Shown one piece after another: positions 1-10,590 of a DNA stretch of 64,000 nt. Source of the stretch: Agrypnia vestita (taxonomy: Eukaryota; Arthropoda; Insecta; Trichoptera; Phryganeidae); NCBI GenBank assembly GCA_016648135.1, contig JADDOH010002016.1, positions 82,047 through 146,046 of the forward strand. The letters are read 5' to 3'. Numbering within the stretch: position 1 is the first letter of the stretch; the number at the start of each line of letters is the position of its first letter. A model generated the notes under the pieces. That model was not told the origin of the DNA. It made no database searches and saw nothing but the letters and a program-made list of their open reading frames with translations. A program made the position numbers and the translations under genes.

Positions 1-1728
1 TTTGAATAGATTATGCTAAAGACATCTGTAGTTTTAAAGAAATAAGATATATTGCAAGAATTATTCAAATAAATAAGGCATACAGAGTAAGAAAGACATG
101 ATGCGAAGTGAAAAAGTAAGCATTAGTAAGTAAATAGGATGTATAAAAAGAAAAAAAAGATAAGGTGCGAAGCGAAAAAAGTAAGTATTAACATTAAAAC
201 AAATATATCATAACATAATAACGGCTTTAGCAAGCTGTGGCATGCGAATATGAGGGGCCAATATCTTTCTCCAATATGCATCAATGCTGTATGCTGGAGT
301 AACGCGGGCTTTCAGGATAAAGATATTCTTCAAGCTGTACATCCTGTCCCTCATTCCTGCCACCCTGGATCTGACGAGGGCTGTAAAGTTGGTAACTCAC
401 CTCTCCGTAAATATACTGGAAGCTCTGCAATACTGAGTAGACGAAACATCATACGGAATGCGTTATTATATTGTATTTTTTTTTAATGCTGCCCCTTTTG
501 TAATTTGCCCAGAATTCACATGTATATAAAGTTGCACAAAGGGCAAGGAAGAGCGACCTTTTTATAGTGGTACTACAGAGGCCAAACCTTCTACTTAGTA
601 TGTTCGTTTTTACACTGAGAGCTCGTTTTTGCCTATCAATATCGTCGCCATCCATTAAGTTGTCAATCTTTACTAGACCAAAGGATGGATATTACACAAA
701 TCAGTAAAATTCTTTCCAGAAATAATATTTTCAATCAGTATCTGAGTATCGTTGTAAAAATAATTGTAATTTAAAATATTGCCAAGCGCAAATTTGTTAA
801 CATTTAAAGGCTAACTCGCGGCTTCAACATAGAGGCTAGATTTGAGAATAAAACCTCTGTAAAAAGTACATTTCGAGGTCATTCGTCTACCTGTCGGAGG
901 AAACGATTTATCATAATTTAAAATCCATATATTTTTTCTTACGCTTGGTTGGCCCAGACCATCAATCATGGAATCGAGACTCGAGATAGAATTACTCAAT
1001 CATCCTGGTGATCGAATACAAAATCGTCGGTAGATTTGACAGAGTATTGAATTGTGGTGAGGGCGAGGTTTTGTGTGATAAGATAATAGTTCGACATGTG
1101 TTACTAAGCGTTTGGGGCTCTATTTCTGATTAAGAGGAAACCAAATTTGACTTAATGGACACGTTACTTTCATTTAAAGTAAGTAATATTATTTAAATGA
1201 ATTCAATACTGATTCGGCGCACTATTCGTGATACTGTAACATTACACTCGTATAATACTGCTGGGGACATAAAATTATTATTGATTAAAATTTTAAACGT
1301 GCTTAGTTTGGTCAATCCTTGGTCAAACTTGCCTGTAAACCTAACTCAAGGATAAGACCAATATTCAATATTAATTTCAAAATATTAATACAAACAAAAT
1401 ATAAATACAACATTAATACAACTTCCCTCGAATCGATGAAGATACCTGTACAATTACTTGATTTGTTCAATTTATTTTGCATGAATGTTTTGCGGTTGCG
1501 CCTTGTGTGCATATTCCCTCAGTGAACCCGAATGGGTTCTCATTTATTGTAGAATTGACTTTTGTGATTGAGTTTGGTCTCTTTTGACTGCTTATTCTAT
1601 ATTATTATATACTTGACTGCTTATTCTATATACTGTATTATTCATTAAGATTTTTGATTTATTAGATAAATAGTAGTACCTTTCTCATTGTTTAATTAAT
1701 AAGTTACACTACCTATACGATTGTAAGT
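1..1728. other. AT-rich non-coding stretch
   Basis: I see no gene here. Two imperfect copies of a short unit (GATGCGAAGTGAAAAAGTAAG-like) lie about 77 bases apart near 98-185. A 19-base word (CTTGACTGCTTATTCTATA) occurs twice within 1585-1632. The short open frames show no family resemblance and have AT-driven composition. Confidence 0.5.
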
Positions 1729-1860
1729 GGTTATCCCTCACCACACACAAGAATCATAATTCTTTTTGGAGAGATATATACATACCAAATTTTTTAATTG
1801 TAAACATTTTCTAGGTATCATTGTAATAAAATAGTATATATATTATTAACAAAATAAAAA
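1729..1860 (+). repeat. Dispersed repeat, copy 1 (pair with 24024-24160)
   Basis: This segment of about 130 bases recurs near-identically at 24024-24160. It starts around GGTTATCCCTCACCACACAC and ends in an A-rich tail after AATAAAAT and a TATATATATTATTAA run. The shared A-rich end suggests the 3' end of a retroposed sequence, but the class is not recognised. The two copies differ by only a few bases and small indels, so they are fairly young or conserved. Confidence 0.75.
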
Positions 1861-1963
1861 AAAAAATCATATTAAATTTTTTTATATATAATTCTAACTT
1901 CACTGGCTCATAGAGCTGAAGCAACTTTGGATAAAAAATAATTGTTTTTTTCTTTCTTTCCAG

Positions 1964-2031
1964 GTAAATTTCTACAAAATAATCTGGACATAAATTATCT
2001 TCCCATTGAAATTAACTTTAAGATGAAATAT
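1964..2031 (+). other. Candidate exon or recursive-splice site (AG|GTAAAT)
   Basis: A long polypyrimidine tract (1944-1960, nearly all T and C) ends in CAG at 1961-1963. It is followed at once by GTAAAT, so a 3' splice site abuts a 5' splice-like site. A second, consensus donor (GTAAGT) begins at 2032. The 68 bases between are open in one frame (third base onward, 22 codons beginning KFLQNN). This is the layout of a recursive splice (ratchet) site with an associated RS-exon, or of an ordinary small exon. I cannot tell which, and no flanking coding exon is recognised. Confidence 0.4.
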
Positions 2032-2869
2032 GTAAGTATTTTTTTATTGTCAATTTTTGTGGTTGTTTAAAAAAATACTCAGATTCTTTTTCTCACTTAT
2101 TTGGTAAAAAAATTTCAGTTGTATTGCCGGCAACGGATTGGATCTTTAAGGGCAGAATAAAGTGAGTGAAATATTTTTGTTTAATCGGATTCTTTTCATT
2201 TAGTTTCGTACATTTCATTATTTGCAATCGCACATAAAAATACTTCCCGATATTTGACTATTTCAACTACACTAACGTAGCGGTTGACGGTTGTAAGCAA
2301 TATACAAGTATTATTATTGAGTTATAATTGCACGTTGTATATTGCATGGGAAATTAAGTAATTTACTGTAGTTGTTTATTTTCGTTATTTTTAAATTAAT
2401 TAGTTAATTTTCGAAACGGGGATTAGCGATGTTTGGGTTGATAGAATTCTAAACAAAATAAAATAACAAATGTATATATTTAAGTCCTGCGATATAATCT
2501 TTTGTAATCTAGCTGGCATGGAAATGTTTTCTCATAACGGGTTTCCGGAATCAATTACCGGTAAAGTCACAGCACATTTATGTGATTTACATGTTTCTGT
2601 TTTGCTTGAGCCTCACGGCTTGATGTATCTTTAAAAATTAAAAAAATAAACATATTGTAACGAAATTGCAAAAGAAAATACGTACATAATCCCCCTTAAT
2701 AATTTGTCGATGACGACAATAACATAGAAGCCTATAGTATAGTCTACCGCATTCTTTTATTATCTTCAACGTTCGTGAAAGTTCTACGAATGACTGGAAT
2801 AGCCAAGATGAAGCGAGAACCTTCTATTAAACACTAGAACAATCTACAAAATTTTAAAATAGCAGTATT
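2032..2869. other. Non-coding stretch
   Basis: The sequence is AT-rich with no recognisable gene or repeat family. Short runs such as 2500-2600 are less AT-rich but show nothing I can name. Confidence 0.4.
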
Positions 2870-3240
2870 TAGATATACATATGGAACATCGTCGCGGCGC
2901 AGGGTAAAGTTGTCAGTTTTCGACAGTTTTGCATATGCGATATCGGCCGCAGGCCTCGAGGCGACGGCCAGGTCAGTTGTGAGATAACCAAAGCGATAAA
3001 TAAAACGAAATAATCGAGCGGAGTACCTAAGTGGCGAAATAAACCAGAGCGACTTCTGTGTGCGAGAGTTGAATATTCTACGAGCTATAAATAAGTGTTA
3101 CCCAGCGATAGTGAAGTGTTCATAGATGAAGTGATATTTTGCGAAATAATGTAAATTAAAGAACAGCTTAAAGTTTAATCCATGTTAAGTGACTTTGTAC
3201 ATTGAATAATTTATAAATCGCTAATTAATTTCCAGCTTTT
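2870..3240 (+). promoter_or_regulatory. Candidate promoter / 5' UTR exon
   Basis: A GC- and CpG-rich patch (2885-2975) stands out from its AT-rich surroundings. It contains two arthropod initiator matches, TCAGTT at 2913-2918 and 2973-2978. Downstream (2980-3200) is a purine-rich, AT-moderate sequence typical of insect 5' UTRs, with no long frame. No TATA box at -30 and no DPE match at +28 were found for either initiator, and no strong donor site ends the putative exon. The orientation is chosen from the initiator. A conserved enhancer is an equally valid reading. Confidence 0.3.
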
Positions 3241-4235
3241 TCATTTGTCTCCTCCTAGCCACGTGACAATATTTAATATAAATTAATAAATTCAAATCAA
3301 ATCAATGTAAATTTGCTTCAGCTAAGGTTACAGACGTATATGAAAGCTTTAAGTTCAATATTCAGGTGATCTTCGCTTAATATATCACATCAGAATTACA
3401 CAACAAAATTAATTCAGGTGCAGAGACGTATAAATATATAAGCTATATAATTAAAAATGCTTAGATATGATAGAAATAAACGATAAAAAATGCAAGATAA
3501 ATTCAATCGGCACGGTGGTTTATTTTCCGATAAATTCGATATGAACATCGTTTAGAAAGAGACACATACAGTTCATTGAATTGAACAGTAATATAGTTAT
3601 TCGATCCTTCTTTGGAAATTCTAACCCCTATTCGTTTTGCAAAGAGAAAGTTTTATGACCGGTAGGGTTGACAAATTTAGGGGAACCCCTCCGCTGAAGG
3701 CGATTTGTTTCTCGAGCGGTCAGTCCAAAATCGAAAACCAGATGGCGAAAATGATCTCGCCTTTAGTTAGTGTTATTGGGGTAAAAATCCCTTATTTCCG
3801 AGGGTAGATGAATTGAAAATTCACGAATTTACTTCAGTTTTCTATGAAATATGAAGACAATTCTTTTAGGCTCTTATAACTTTATCAAATCCTAACATCG
3901 ATATTTCACAATCCCAAAGTGGCAAAGGGAAATGAAAAATATTTTTTTTTTATTGAACTATTATAACTGCTGTGTTTATACATTAAATCAATATTAGTGT
4001 TTAAGATTGTAGAAGTTAGGATGAGCGATATTAATTATGCTAGTTCAATATTAAATATTTGTAAGGGATGATTAAACAGTTTTCCTCTTGCATTCTGGTT
4101 GCCAATCAGTTATATAACAAATCAAAAAAAATAATTGATGCGTTGTCACATTAAAAATGTAAATTTATTAATGTGGACGATGAAAGGCTTGTATGTCAGT
4201 AGAGAAGAGAGAAGAATATAATATATATAGTATAT
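3241..4235. other. Non-coding stretch with a conserved-looking island
   Basis: Mostly AT-rich. The segment 3600-3830 is richer in GC, has no open frame of note, and contains short inverted words (GGGGAACCCC near 3680, GGCGATTT / GGCGAAAA). It looks like non-repetitive, possibly constrained sequence. No gene is recognised. Confidence 0.3.
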
Positions 4236-4239
4236 ATTC

Positions 4240-4470
4240 GGGTATAGGGAGAGAGGATAGAGCGTCGCACTCCTCTGTTCTGACACACAACTCTTGCCTC
4301 ATCAACATTCATAGGTCTTCGCATACGATGATTATTGTGACTCCTAACAGGACTATCCTCTAGTGTCTGGTTAATCTGTTCAGGCCACTCTTTTTAGTTG
4401 TCCTCTTTTTCTGGTGCTGTCAACACTTGCGTCAAATATTTTTCTGACCATACTTCCTCTATGTATATTT
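4240..4470 (-). mobile_element. LINE 3'-end fragment (RT C-terminus)
   Basis: Read on the minus strand, the stretch matches, codon for codon, the C-terminal tail of the better copy at 12127-12417. It has an IFDASVDSTRKRG-like segment, then a frame-broken middle, then RRPMNVDEARVVCQNR followed by an RRSILSPY ending. These residues form the short basic tail seen at the C-terminus of many insect non-LTR retrotransposon ORF2 proteins. Several stops interrupt it, so this is an old, 5'-truncated relic. The 3' tail (low coordinates) runs into an ATATATA tract. Confidence 0.7.
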
Positions 4471-5122
4471 TTGACGTTTCGTGTTTTCAAATAAGCAAGT
4501 AAATATATTTATTTAAGTAATTAATTATGCATTGCATATGCAACAAAATAACAAATAAACAAGTTTAAGGCCTGGAGTTTATTGTATAATGGACCACGTG
4601 GGTTATTTTAAAACATGGCACGTAATTGAAGTACTATTTTATTTACTATCCTTAAAAAATATTTTCGATAAGGAAAGTTTATTATAGCCACAGGGCTACA
4701 AGGCATTCGGTATCCCTTAAACATTGATGCCTGACACGATTTCTGCCTTTTGCTGAAGGATGTGCGATGAGATGTATTTACGTTGTACCGCTCCTTTAAT
4801 TGCCCGTTTATTTGACATTATTTTTGTATATTTATAGAAGAGATCAAGGATATCGTTTTGGTTGAAAATATTCCATTTAATAACTAGTGTTGATAATTAG
4901 CTATAAGTATATTTGGGAGTAACAATACACAAAAAATTAATCTGGGCAAATCACATAGAAGACACTCAAGAAACAAAGAACACCACTTGGTAAATTCTTT
5001 GACTTAAAATACTGTATTCTAAAACACACACTTTACGTTGTTCATACCATAAAACGTAAGTATTCATAATTATAAACTACGGCTTAATCAGTTACGGACT
5101 GACTTTTCTACCTTATTTATAT
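4471..5122. other. Non-coding stretch
   Basis: No gene. The segment 4680-4830 is less AT-rich and non-repetitive within the window. Nothing else is recognised. Confidence 0.35.
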
Positions 5123-5300
5123 GCGGCCCTCGTAGCCCAGTGGGTATGACACTGGCTTTTCACGCCGGGGGTTCCGGGTTTGATTCCCGGTGAGGTCACA
5201 ATTAATCTACATGATTTACTCAAAAGCCTGGATCTTTTGTGATGTGATTTGCTTCTGAAATTGGGCCTCTTGGCCTGTTGAAGCGTAAATAAATTAATAT
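5123..5300 (+). mobile_element. tRNA-derived SINE, copy 1
   Basis: The 5' part (5125-5200) folds like a tRNA. It has an A-box-like TAGCCCAGTGGG, an anticodon arm with loop TTTTCAC (anticodon TTC, glutamate-like), and a B box GGTTTGATTCC inside a T arm. A roughly 100-base non-tRNA body follows, ending GGCCTGTTGAAGC and an A/T-rich tail. A second copy with the same head and body is at 48061-48250, which shows this is a retroposon rather than a tRNA gene. The acceptor stem is imperfect. Confidence 0.8.
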
Positions 5301-5439
5301 ATATAAAAAATACATTCACACAAGAATACGAGAAGAATAGATTCAAAACACTAATACAACACAAATAACAAATAAAAAAATATATTATGTAGGTAAATAA
5401 AAAAAACAATATTTATTACTCTTTTTAAGAAATTTAATT

Positions 5440-5600
5440 TAATGTATAAAAATAATAATATAATTAACAACAAAATACTTAGTGTGTAAACCACTAATTT
5501 ATCGAAAAACTAACATGTTTTGGAGCCAATGGTCCCTTCATCAGTGGTTAAATGCAAAGTATATTCTTAATAATTATATTAATAATGTCACTAAAAAGTC
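5440..5600 (-). mobile_element. Penelope-like element terminal fragment
   Basis: The segment is the terminal part of a Penelope-like element, identified by the hammerhead-like motif at 5505-5547 and its flanking AT-rich terminal sequence. It is closest to the copy at 38657-38702: both have CCATTGG in the stem II loop region and both carry AAAAC where GAAAC is expected. No endonuclease codons could be read upstream on the minus strand. Confidence 0.55.
5505..5547 (-). ncRNA. Hammerhead-ribozyme-like motif (decayed)
   Basis: On the minus strand: CTGATGA (5538-5544), a GC-rich hairpin resembling stem II (GGGACC, loop ATT, GGCTCC), then AAAAC and ATGTTAGT. The essential GAAA is AAAA here, a change expected to abolish cleavage. 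A longer inverted pair, CCACTGAT with ATTAGTGG, brackets the region. Confidence 0.45.
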
Positions 5601-5819
5601 ATTTCGCATTTATCGAAGAAATAATAATAATCATCTTCGTGATGAGTTTTAGTCATTTCAAAATTGCACGATGAAAATATTTGTTTGTCAAGTCTTAGAG
5701 TTTAATATTATTTCATTTAAACTTTAAAAATACATTTTCCTTCTTAAATTTTACTTAATAATATATTACATTAAATATCAAATAAATAAATATAGGGTTA
5801 TTTGGAAAATATAAGTAAA

Positions 5820-6290
5820 CTCGCAGGACTATATTCCTGCCTTGATTATGAGTCGAAAAGTTTCAAGCAGCCATGACCTCATATCAATATTATGGAGTTA
5901 TGCAATAGCACAGTTTGCATTTTTTTTCAATATTAAATTTCTTATTTTTTACAAAACGTTAAACTTTCATTACAGTTCTTTATATCGATTACGAAAAATA
6001 CATTAGTTTCAATGCAAGTTAAATAAGTTGATGAAAACCCTACAAAAATTTCAATGAGAATTGGAAGGTTTTTATTATTTTATTTGAGTTGTATTAAAGG
6101 GAATTAATATTTCATGTTCGATTAATGTTACTGTAATGATAGTCCAACGTTTTAGAAAAACTAAGTTAGAAATATTGGAAAAGAAATACAAACTTAGATG
6201 TCGCATATCTCCATAACTATTGATACTATACCATGGTTGCTTGAACATTTTCGACTCATAATTAAAGCAGAATATAGTCCCGTGAGGTTA
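5820..6290. mobile_element. Inverted-repeat element related to 34445-35320
   Basis: Two arms of about 60-70 bases, at about 5838-5900 and 6190-6275, are inverted copies of each other. The shared core reads CCATAA..ATTGATA..., CATGG(t/c)TGCTTGAA and TTTTCGACTCATAAT. The same TTTTCGACTCATAAT word and its neighbours form the 91-base tandem unit at 35028-35319 and an inverted arm at 34490-34560. This suggests one non-autonomous family with terminal inverted repeats. Exact ends and target duplication are not clear. Confidence 0.55.
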
Positions 6291-7984
6291 TTTATGTTTT
6301 TCAAATATCCCTGTATACAAATTATTGTGCATCATAATAAAAACATAACATTTTTACCATACAGACTAAAAAATGAAACGGAAAATTTATTTATTTATAA
6401 TATGTAAGGATAATAAGGATATTGAATTATTATTTATGATTAATTTCAAGGAGACAGAGAATATGCATAAAACAGCTATGCTCTGGGCGACAGATACATA
6501 CGAAATGGTGACGTTTTTATAAATGAACGCAGCTAGGATTTGTGGGAAGGGATGGAATACTTAAGTACAGTTTACAAACAACTCTCTTTAGGACTCTGAT
6601 GCCATAGAGAAGCCTAATGCAAATCTAATATTATTGTCAGGTTCCTTGCAAACTGATAATTAATTAAATTGCTTAATCGTGATGTCGAATTGGTTAAGTA
6701 TTGGAGTCAGGTAGTGACTCAAACTCATACTTGACTGTTTATTTGCTATACCTATCTATTTAAGATTTTTCTAGTGCTTAAATATACGTCAGTTGACTAT
6801 TAACTGATATTTGCTTCTAAGATAAACTTTTTAAGCTTCTCGCTAAGAATCAAATTCCGTTGTATAGTAGTAAATCGTTTCCCAACATTTCTCGTAACAT
6901 AGCGTGCATTTTTATTCATAATTTTAAGGCATCTTCATAATTTTAATTAATATAATATTGTCTGTAGGAAGCAAATGAAATGCTTAATTTTTATTTATCA
7001 CGCAAAAAGTTACTGGACACGAATTAAATCGGAACATTGTTCTTAAATTTATAGTTGCTAAATGTTTTTAGAATATTTCACACACCTATTATTAGTATTT
7101 CTGAATTTGTTTTAATTCTGTATTTATCGCTTCAATCACTTTCGAGAAAATTCTGTTCAATTTCACACGTAGGTAGGCAATCTCTTGATTTATTATCAAA
7201 ATCAGTCTAAATCATATAACTACTTGAGTATAATAATTTATAGGTACTATTTTATTATGAGAACGGTTATATATCAGTGTAGGTATGCACAAAGAAATAA
7301 AGAAACAAAAATGACAAGAATCTTACACCCTCATCCAAGAACAAGGTTAATATTTACAAAATAAATTAACAAATAAGATGCCTAACACCCTTCAGAGGTT
7401 TTTTCCAACGTGTTCATAAATCATATTAAGTCTTAATTAAATAATTTACAAAAAATAAAACACACCATCCTTCACGAAGCGGCACTGTAAATCAGCAGCA
7501 TATCCACGGGGGGCCCCATTAGAATCCTTTAGATCCAATAGAACCTGACAGGTCCCAGGTGCGTCCCCTCCCCTCCCCAACTTCCCATCCCCCCACTGCT
7601 AACATGTGACCTGCGGACAAATCGGTAAATAGTGGGAGGTGAAAATCCACTCGCTTCGAGGGATATTTCCGAGAAGTAAAAAGGCTTTTTTTAAAGGCAT
7701 TTCTGTGCAACACAAATCACATTCATTGAAGCTACCGTTCACAGCTTTTATTTCATACATACGTAGAAGTACAAACTGAAGAGTCCCGAGTGGTTATGAA
7801 GAGTTTTCAATCATCCTATGCTTCTTTATGCTGACAAGTGTCTGGGAATGCTAGACTTCTAAAATAAATATTACAACTGTCATCTTAATTTTGTAAATAA
7901 TTTAATGTTTTTGTGTACACTTTATCTATAGATTTAAAGTGCCTCTCGAAAAGGTTGTCTGGTACTCAATTACAGATTTTATAC
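6291..7984. other. Non-coding stretch with two GC-richer islands
   Basis: No gene. The segment 6440-6620 is a non-repetitive island. The segment 7490-7740 is markedly GC-richer, with runs of C (CCCCTCCCCTCCCC near 7565 and CCATCCCCCCAC). Both are candidates for conserved non-coding DNA, but nothing specific is recognised. The rest is AT-rich. Confidence 0.3.
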
Positions 7985-8325
7985 GTACCATTAATTATTT
8001 TTGATGTTAATAGCGTTGACTTGTGCTTGGACGTAATTATTTAATTAGATTAATTAAAAAAGTTGTATTTTTTAAATAGAATTACAATTAAAAATGCTGT
8101 AAATAACTGTTACGTCCCAGATTTCATAGATGGAATTTTGTCCAAAAACAAACAAAAAAAAATTATACGCGATTAATATTTATGTCCAACTTCACCACAT
8201 AATATTAATGAGCAATGGCGGAGAATAGTATACATTAATAATATTTCAGATAAAGTGACTAAAGTCCGCCAAGTATCTTGAAGGCTGCATTTTATATTAA
8301 GACTTATAATACAGACTTATAATAA

Positions 8326-8775
8326 ACTCCCAAAGACAAAGTCGACCCGCTAAATCATTCCGGTATTTATAAACTGAATTGTTTGAATGGTTGTTCGGCA
8401 TTTTATATATATAGGCAAAACGGCACGTGATTTCTATGTTAGAATACAGGAACATTTAAGATGCTTCAATAAAATAACTTCTCTGAATTCGTGAAGCATC
8501 TTTTGGAAACAGGCTGGACGTTTAAAAAAGAAAACAGTATAGAGATTCTTCGTGTAAATTATAGAGGCCGTAGATTGGATAACTTAGAAATATTAGAAAT
8601 CAAGGAATGCCTGAACACTAAAGCCAATATAATTAATGACCAGTTAAATTTTACGAATAGCCTATTCTTTGATAATTCCCCACTTCGGTGCCTACTTGCC
8701 AATCTCCTGCACCCTCACCACAACTGTAGCCACGCCCTCATTCCAAAATTAACTTGTTTACCACATAAAGGATAA
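8326..8775 (+). pseudogene. GIY-YIG endonuclease domain of a Penelope-like element (broken)
   Basis: Reading through frame changes gives PKDKVDPLNHSGIYKLNC, then CSAFYI, then YIGKTARDFYVRIQEHLRCF, then EFVKHLLETGWTFKKENS and LDNLEILEIKECLNTKANII up to a stop at 8773-8775. This is the GIY (8362-8370) and YIG (from 8408) pair, the conserved R and EH residues, and the C-terminal LEILEI helix. Together these define the endonuclease that follows the reverse transcriptase in Penelope-like elements, where it nicks the target for priming. Lesions: a 4-base expansion of a TA run (8405-8413) between the GIY and YIG motifs shifts the frame, and a second shift near 8480-8490 restores the original frame. 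The upstream RT is absent. It cannot be functional. Confidence 0.82.
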
Positions 8776-8793
8776 TAATTAGTATGTGTCTAT

Positions 8794-8832
8794 CCTGACG
8801 AAGATACAGTGGTATGAAAACCGGTAAACGTA
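8794..8832 (+). ncRNA. Hammerhead-ribozyme-like motif
   Basis: CTGACGA (8795-8801), an ATAC/GTAT hairpin with AGTG loop as stem II, GAAA from 8816, then ACCGGTA, whose self-complementary ACCGGT would form stem III between two copies. Stem I is not preserved. It lies directly after the endonuclease stop codon, the position expected for the terminal repeat of a Penelope-like element. Confidence 0.5.
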
Positions 8833-8927
8833 GTTACTCCAAATGGTTGATGCAATTTTTTTATTTATTAAAATTAATTAACATCAATTATTTCACATGA
8901 ACAAAATATAACTACACAGTAATATTA

Positions 8928-10205
8928 GGTCCTTACATATGAAATTGGTGTTTAGTATGGGAGGAACATAAAGCCGATTTTTTTTTATTATAATATATTT
9001 ATTTAATCAAAGTATGTACCATTGCTATCTATGCACTTTTGCCATCTCATAGGTAGTTCATCGATCCCTTTACTAAAAAAACCATTCGGACGGGAATCAA
9101 TAAAATCTTTGAAGGCGGTTTGGACTGCCCCATCGGAGTTGAATTTTTTCCTTTGCAAGAAGTTATCCCAATTTCGAAAAAAATGGTAATCTGTTGGGGC
9201 AAGGTCCGGAGAGTACGGTGGATGTCTTAGACATTCCAATTGAAGCTTCTCTAATTTGGTAGCCGTCTGTTGTGCAGTGTGTGGTCTAGCGTTATCATGA
9301 AGCAGCAGTGGCCTAGAGCGATAACCAGCCTCGGTTGTTTAGCAGCTAGCTTTTCCATCATGGTTTGCAGTTGCTGACAATAGACATCTGCCGTAATAGT
9401 CTGGCCAGATTTAAGAAAGCTGTAGTGAACGACACCAGCACTAGTCCACCAAACGCTCACAAGTAACTTTTTTGGAGTCAATTTTCGCTTGGGGCATGGT
9501 TTGGCTGGTTCGGCAGGTTCAGCCATTGCGATGAGCGCTTCCGATTATCGTACAGGATCCACTTTTCATCACAGGTAATGATTCGATTTAAAATCCCTTC
9601 ATTATTGTGCCGGTTGAGTAATGCAACGCAGCAGTCAACGCGCGTTTGTTGATTTGCTTCACTCAATTCGTGAGGTACCCACTTTTCAAGCTTTTTCACC
9701 TTACCAATTTGCTTCAAGTGGATTAAAACAGTTTTATCACTAACACCGCAGCCTACAGCTAACTCGGATGTGGTTTGCGATGGATCCGCTTCCACAATAG
9801 CCTTCAATTCTTCATTATCAACTTAGGTCTCCGGCCGTCCACGGGGCTTGTTCTGCAGGTCGAAATTTCCAGAAGGAAAACGTTGGAACCAAAAACGCAC
9901 TGTGTTTTCTTTTGCGGCACCGTCGCCATACACATCATTAATCCTTCGAGCCGTTTCTGCAGCACTGGTGCCACGGTGGAACTCGTACTCGTAAATAACG
10001 TGATATTTCAAGTTTTTCATTTTGTAAACTGAGTGACGCAAAGAAGAAAACAATTGAGGAAAAAACAAATGAATTATAATTTTCAAAACACAAATACATG
10101 AGTAAATAGCTGTATAAATTTGGATTTGGAATTCCTAACCAAAGAGAAGATATTTGAGATCAAATTTGCCAGTACGGCAAAACGCCAATTTCATATGTAA
10201 GGACC
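8928..10205 (-). mobile_element. Full-length mariner-family transposon (inactive)
   Basis: Terminal inverted repeats of 26 bp at 8928-8953 and 10180-10205 differ at one base. They begin GGTCCTTACATATGAAATTG and are flanked by the TA target duplication (8926-8927 and 10206-10207). The length is 1278 bp, normal for mariner. A transposase relic fills the inside on the minus strand. The TIR sequence and the DD34D spacing place it in the mariner lineage. Resemblance to lepidopteran mariners is from memory and should be checked. Near-identity of the TIRs suggests insertion is not ancient. Confidence 0.93.
9003..10020 (-). pseudogene. Mariner transposase, one stop and two frameshifts
   Basis: The transposase cuts and pastes the element through a DDD catalytic triad. 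Start chosen: ATG at 10018-10020 (MKNLKYHVIYEYEF), which gives about 339 codons, close to the family norm of about 345. N-terminal helix-turn-helix DNA-binding region: about residues 1-110, including NTVRFWFQRF and GRPET. First D in ITCDEKWILYDNRKRSSQW; second in LLLHDNARPHTAQQ; third in YSPDLAPTDYHFF. Counting codons gives 34 residues between the second and third D, i.e. DD34D. Lesions: an in-frame TAA at 9823-9825, a one-base shift near 9520-9527 just after the first catalytic segment, and another near 9320-9322 just before the second. All three catalytic aspartates remain readable. No active protein can be made. Confidence 0.92.
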
Positions 10206-10309
10206 TAATAATAATTTTAAGCTCAATATGAAAAAATACTGCGCTTTTTATGTATCTACCACCAGGCAATGAATTAAAAATATTTTAATTAAGATGTATT
10301 ATACACAGT

Positions 10310-10590
10310 GGTGAAGCTATTTGTATGGGAAACGTGTATGCACGTTTAATAGGGTGGTTTAGGGCATATGATCTGCATGAGCTGGCTTTGTGATCACTTT
10401 ACACAGTGCAACGTTCGCCAATTCCAACACCGTAAGAACATCTACACATTATCAACATATTGAAGATTGTAGATATATATGTTCATAATAATTTCTATCA
10501 TATATTCGAATGGAGTATATAATTAATATTCAAAATAATAATAATTATTATTATTCCCCTGTGGACAGTAATTGTGTTCTCAGAACATAC
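10310..10590 (-). repeat. GTGATCAC-family dispersed repeat, copy 1
   Basis: On the minus strand it begins near TTCTGAGAACACAATTACTG, continues through a GTCCACAG box, an AT-rich middle, TGTTCTTACGG, GTGTAAAGTGATCAC and AAGCCAGCTCATGCAG, and ends near GTTTCCCATACAAA. The same ordered blocks occur at 31075-31410 and 35761-35995; shorter copies are listed separately. Length is about 280-340 bp. There are no coding frames and the class is not recognised (SINE-like or non-autonomous DNA element). Confidence 0.7.

Larger units (their letters stand above)
7985..8890 (+). mobile_element. Penelope-like element remnant with endonuclease and ribozyme motif
   Basis: A 5'-truncated Penelope-like element. 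In order it holds an inverted terminal-type segment (7985-8090, GATGTTAATAGCGTTGAC, related to 44140-44170 and 59020-59060), the GIY-YIG endonuclease remnant (8326-8775), the hammerhead-like motif (8794-8832) and an AT-rich end near 8890. A terminal segment in inverted orientation upstream of the truncated body fits the complex repeat structures described for this class. The mariner at 8928 begins about 40 bases downstream. Confidence 0.7.

Noticed and set aside
3364..3425. Additional CAG|GTG juxtapositions near 3364 and 3417 as recursive splice sites
   Set aside because: No pyrimidine tract precedes them and the following bases do not match a 5' splice consensus.
5125..5200. tRNA-Glu gene
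   Set aside because: The tRNA-like head has a mispaired acceptor stem and is fused to a body shared with 48061-48250, so it is a SINE.
9775..10032. 85-codon plus-strand frame
   Set aside because: Shadow of the mariner transposase on the opposite strand.
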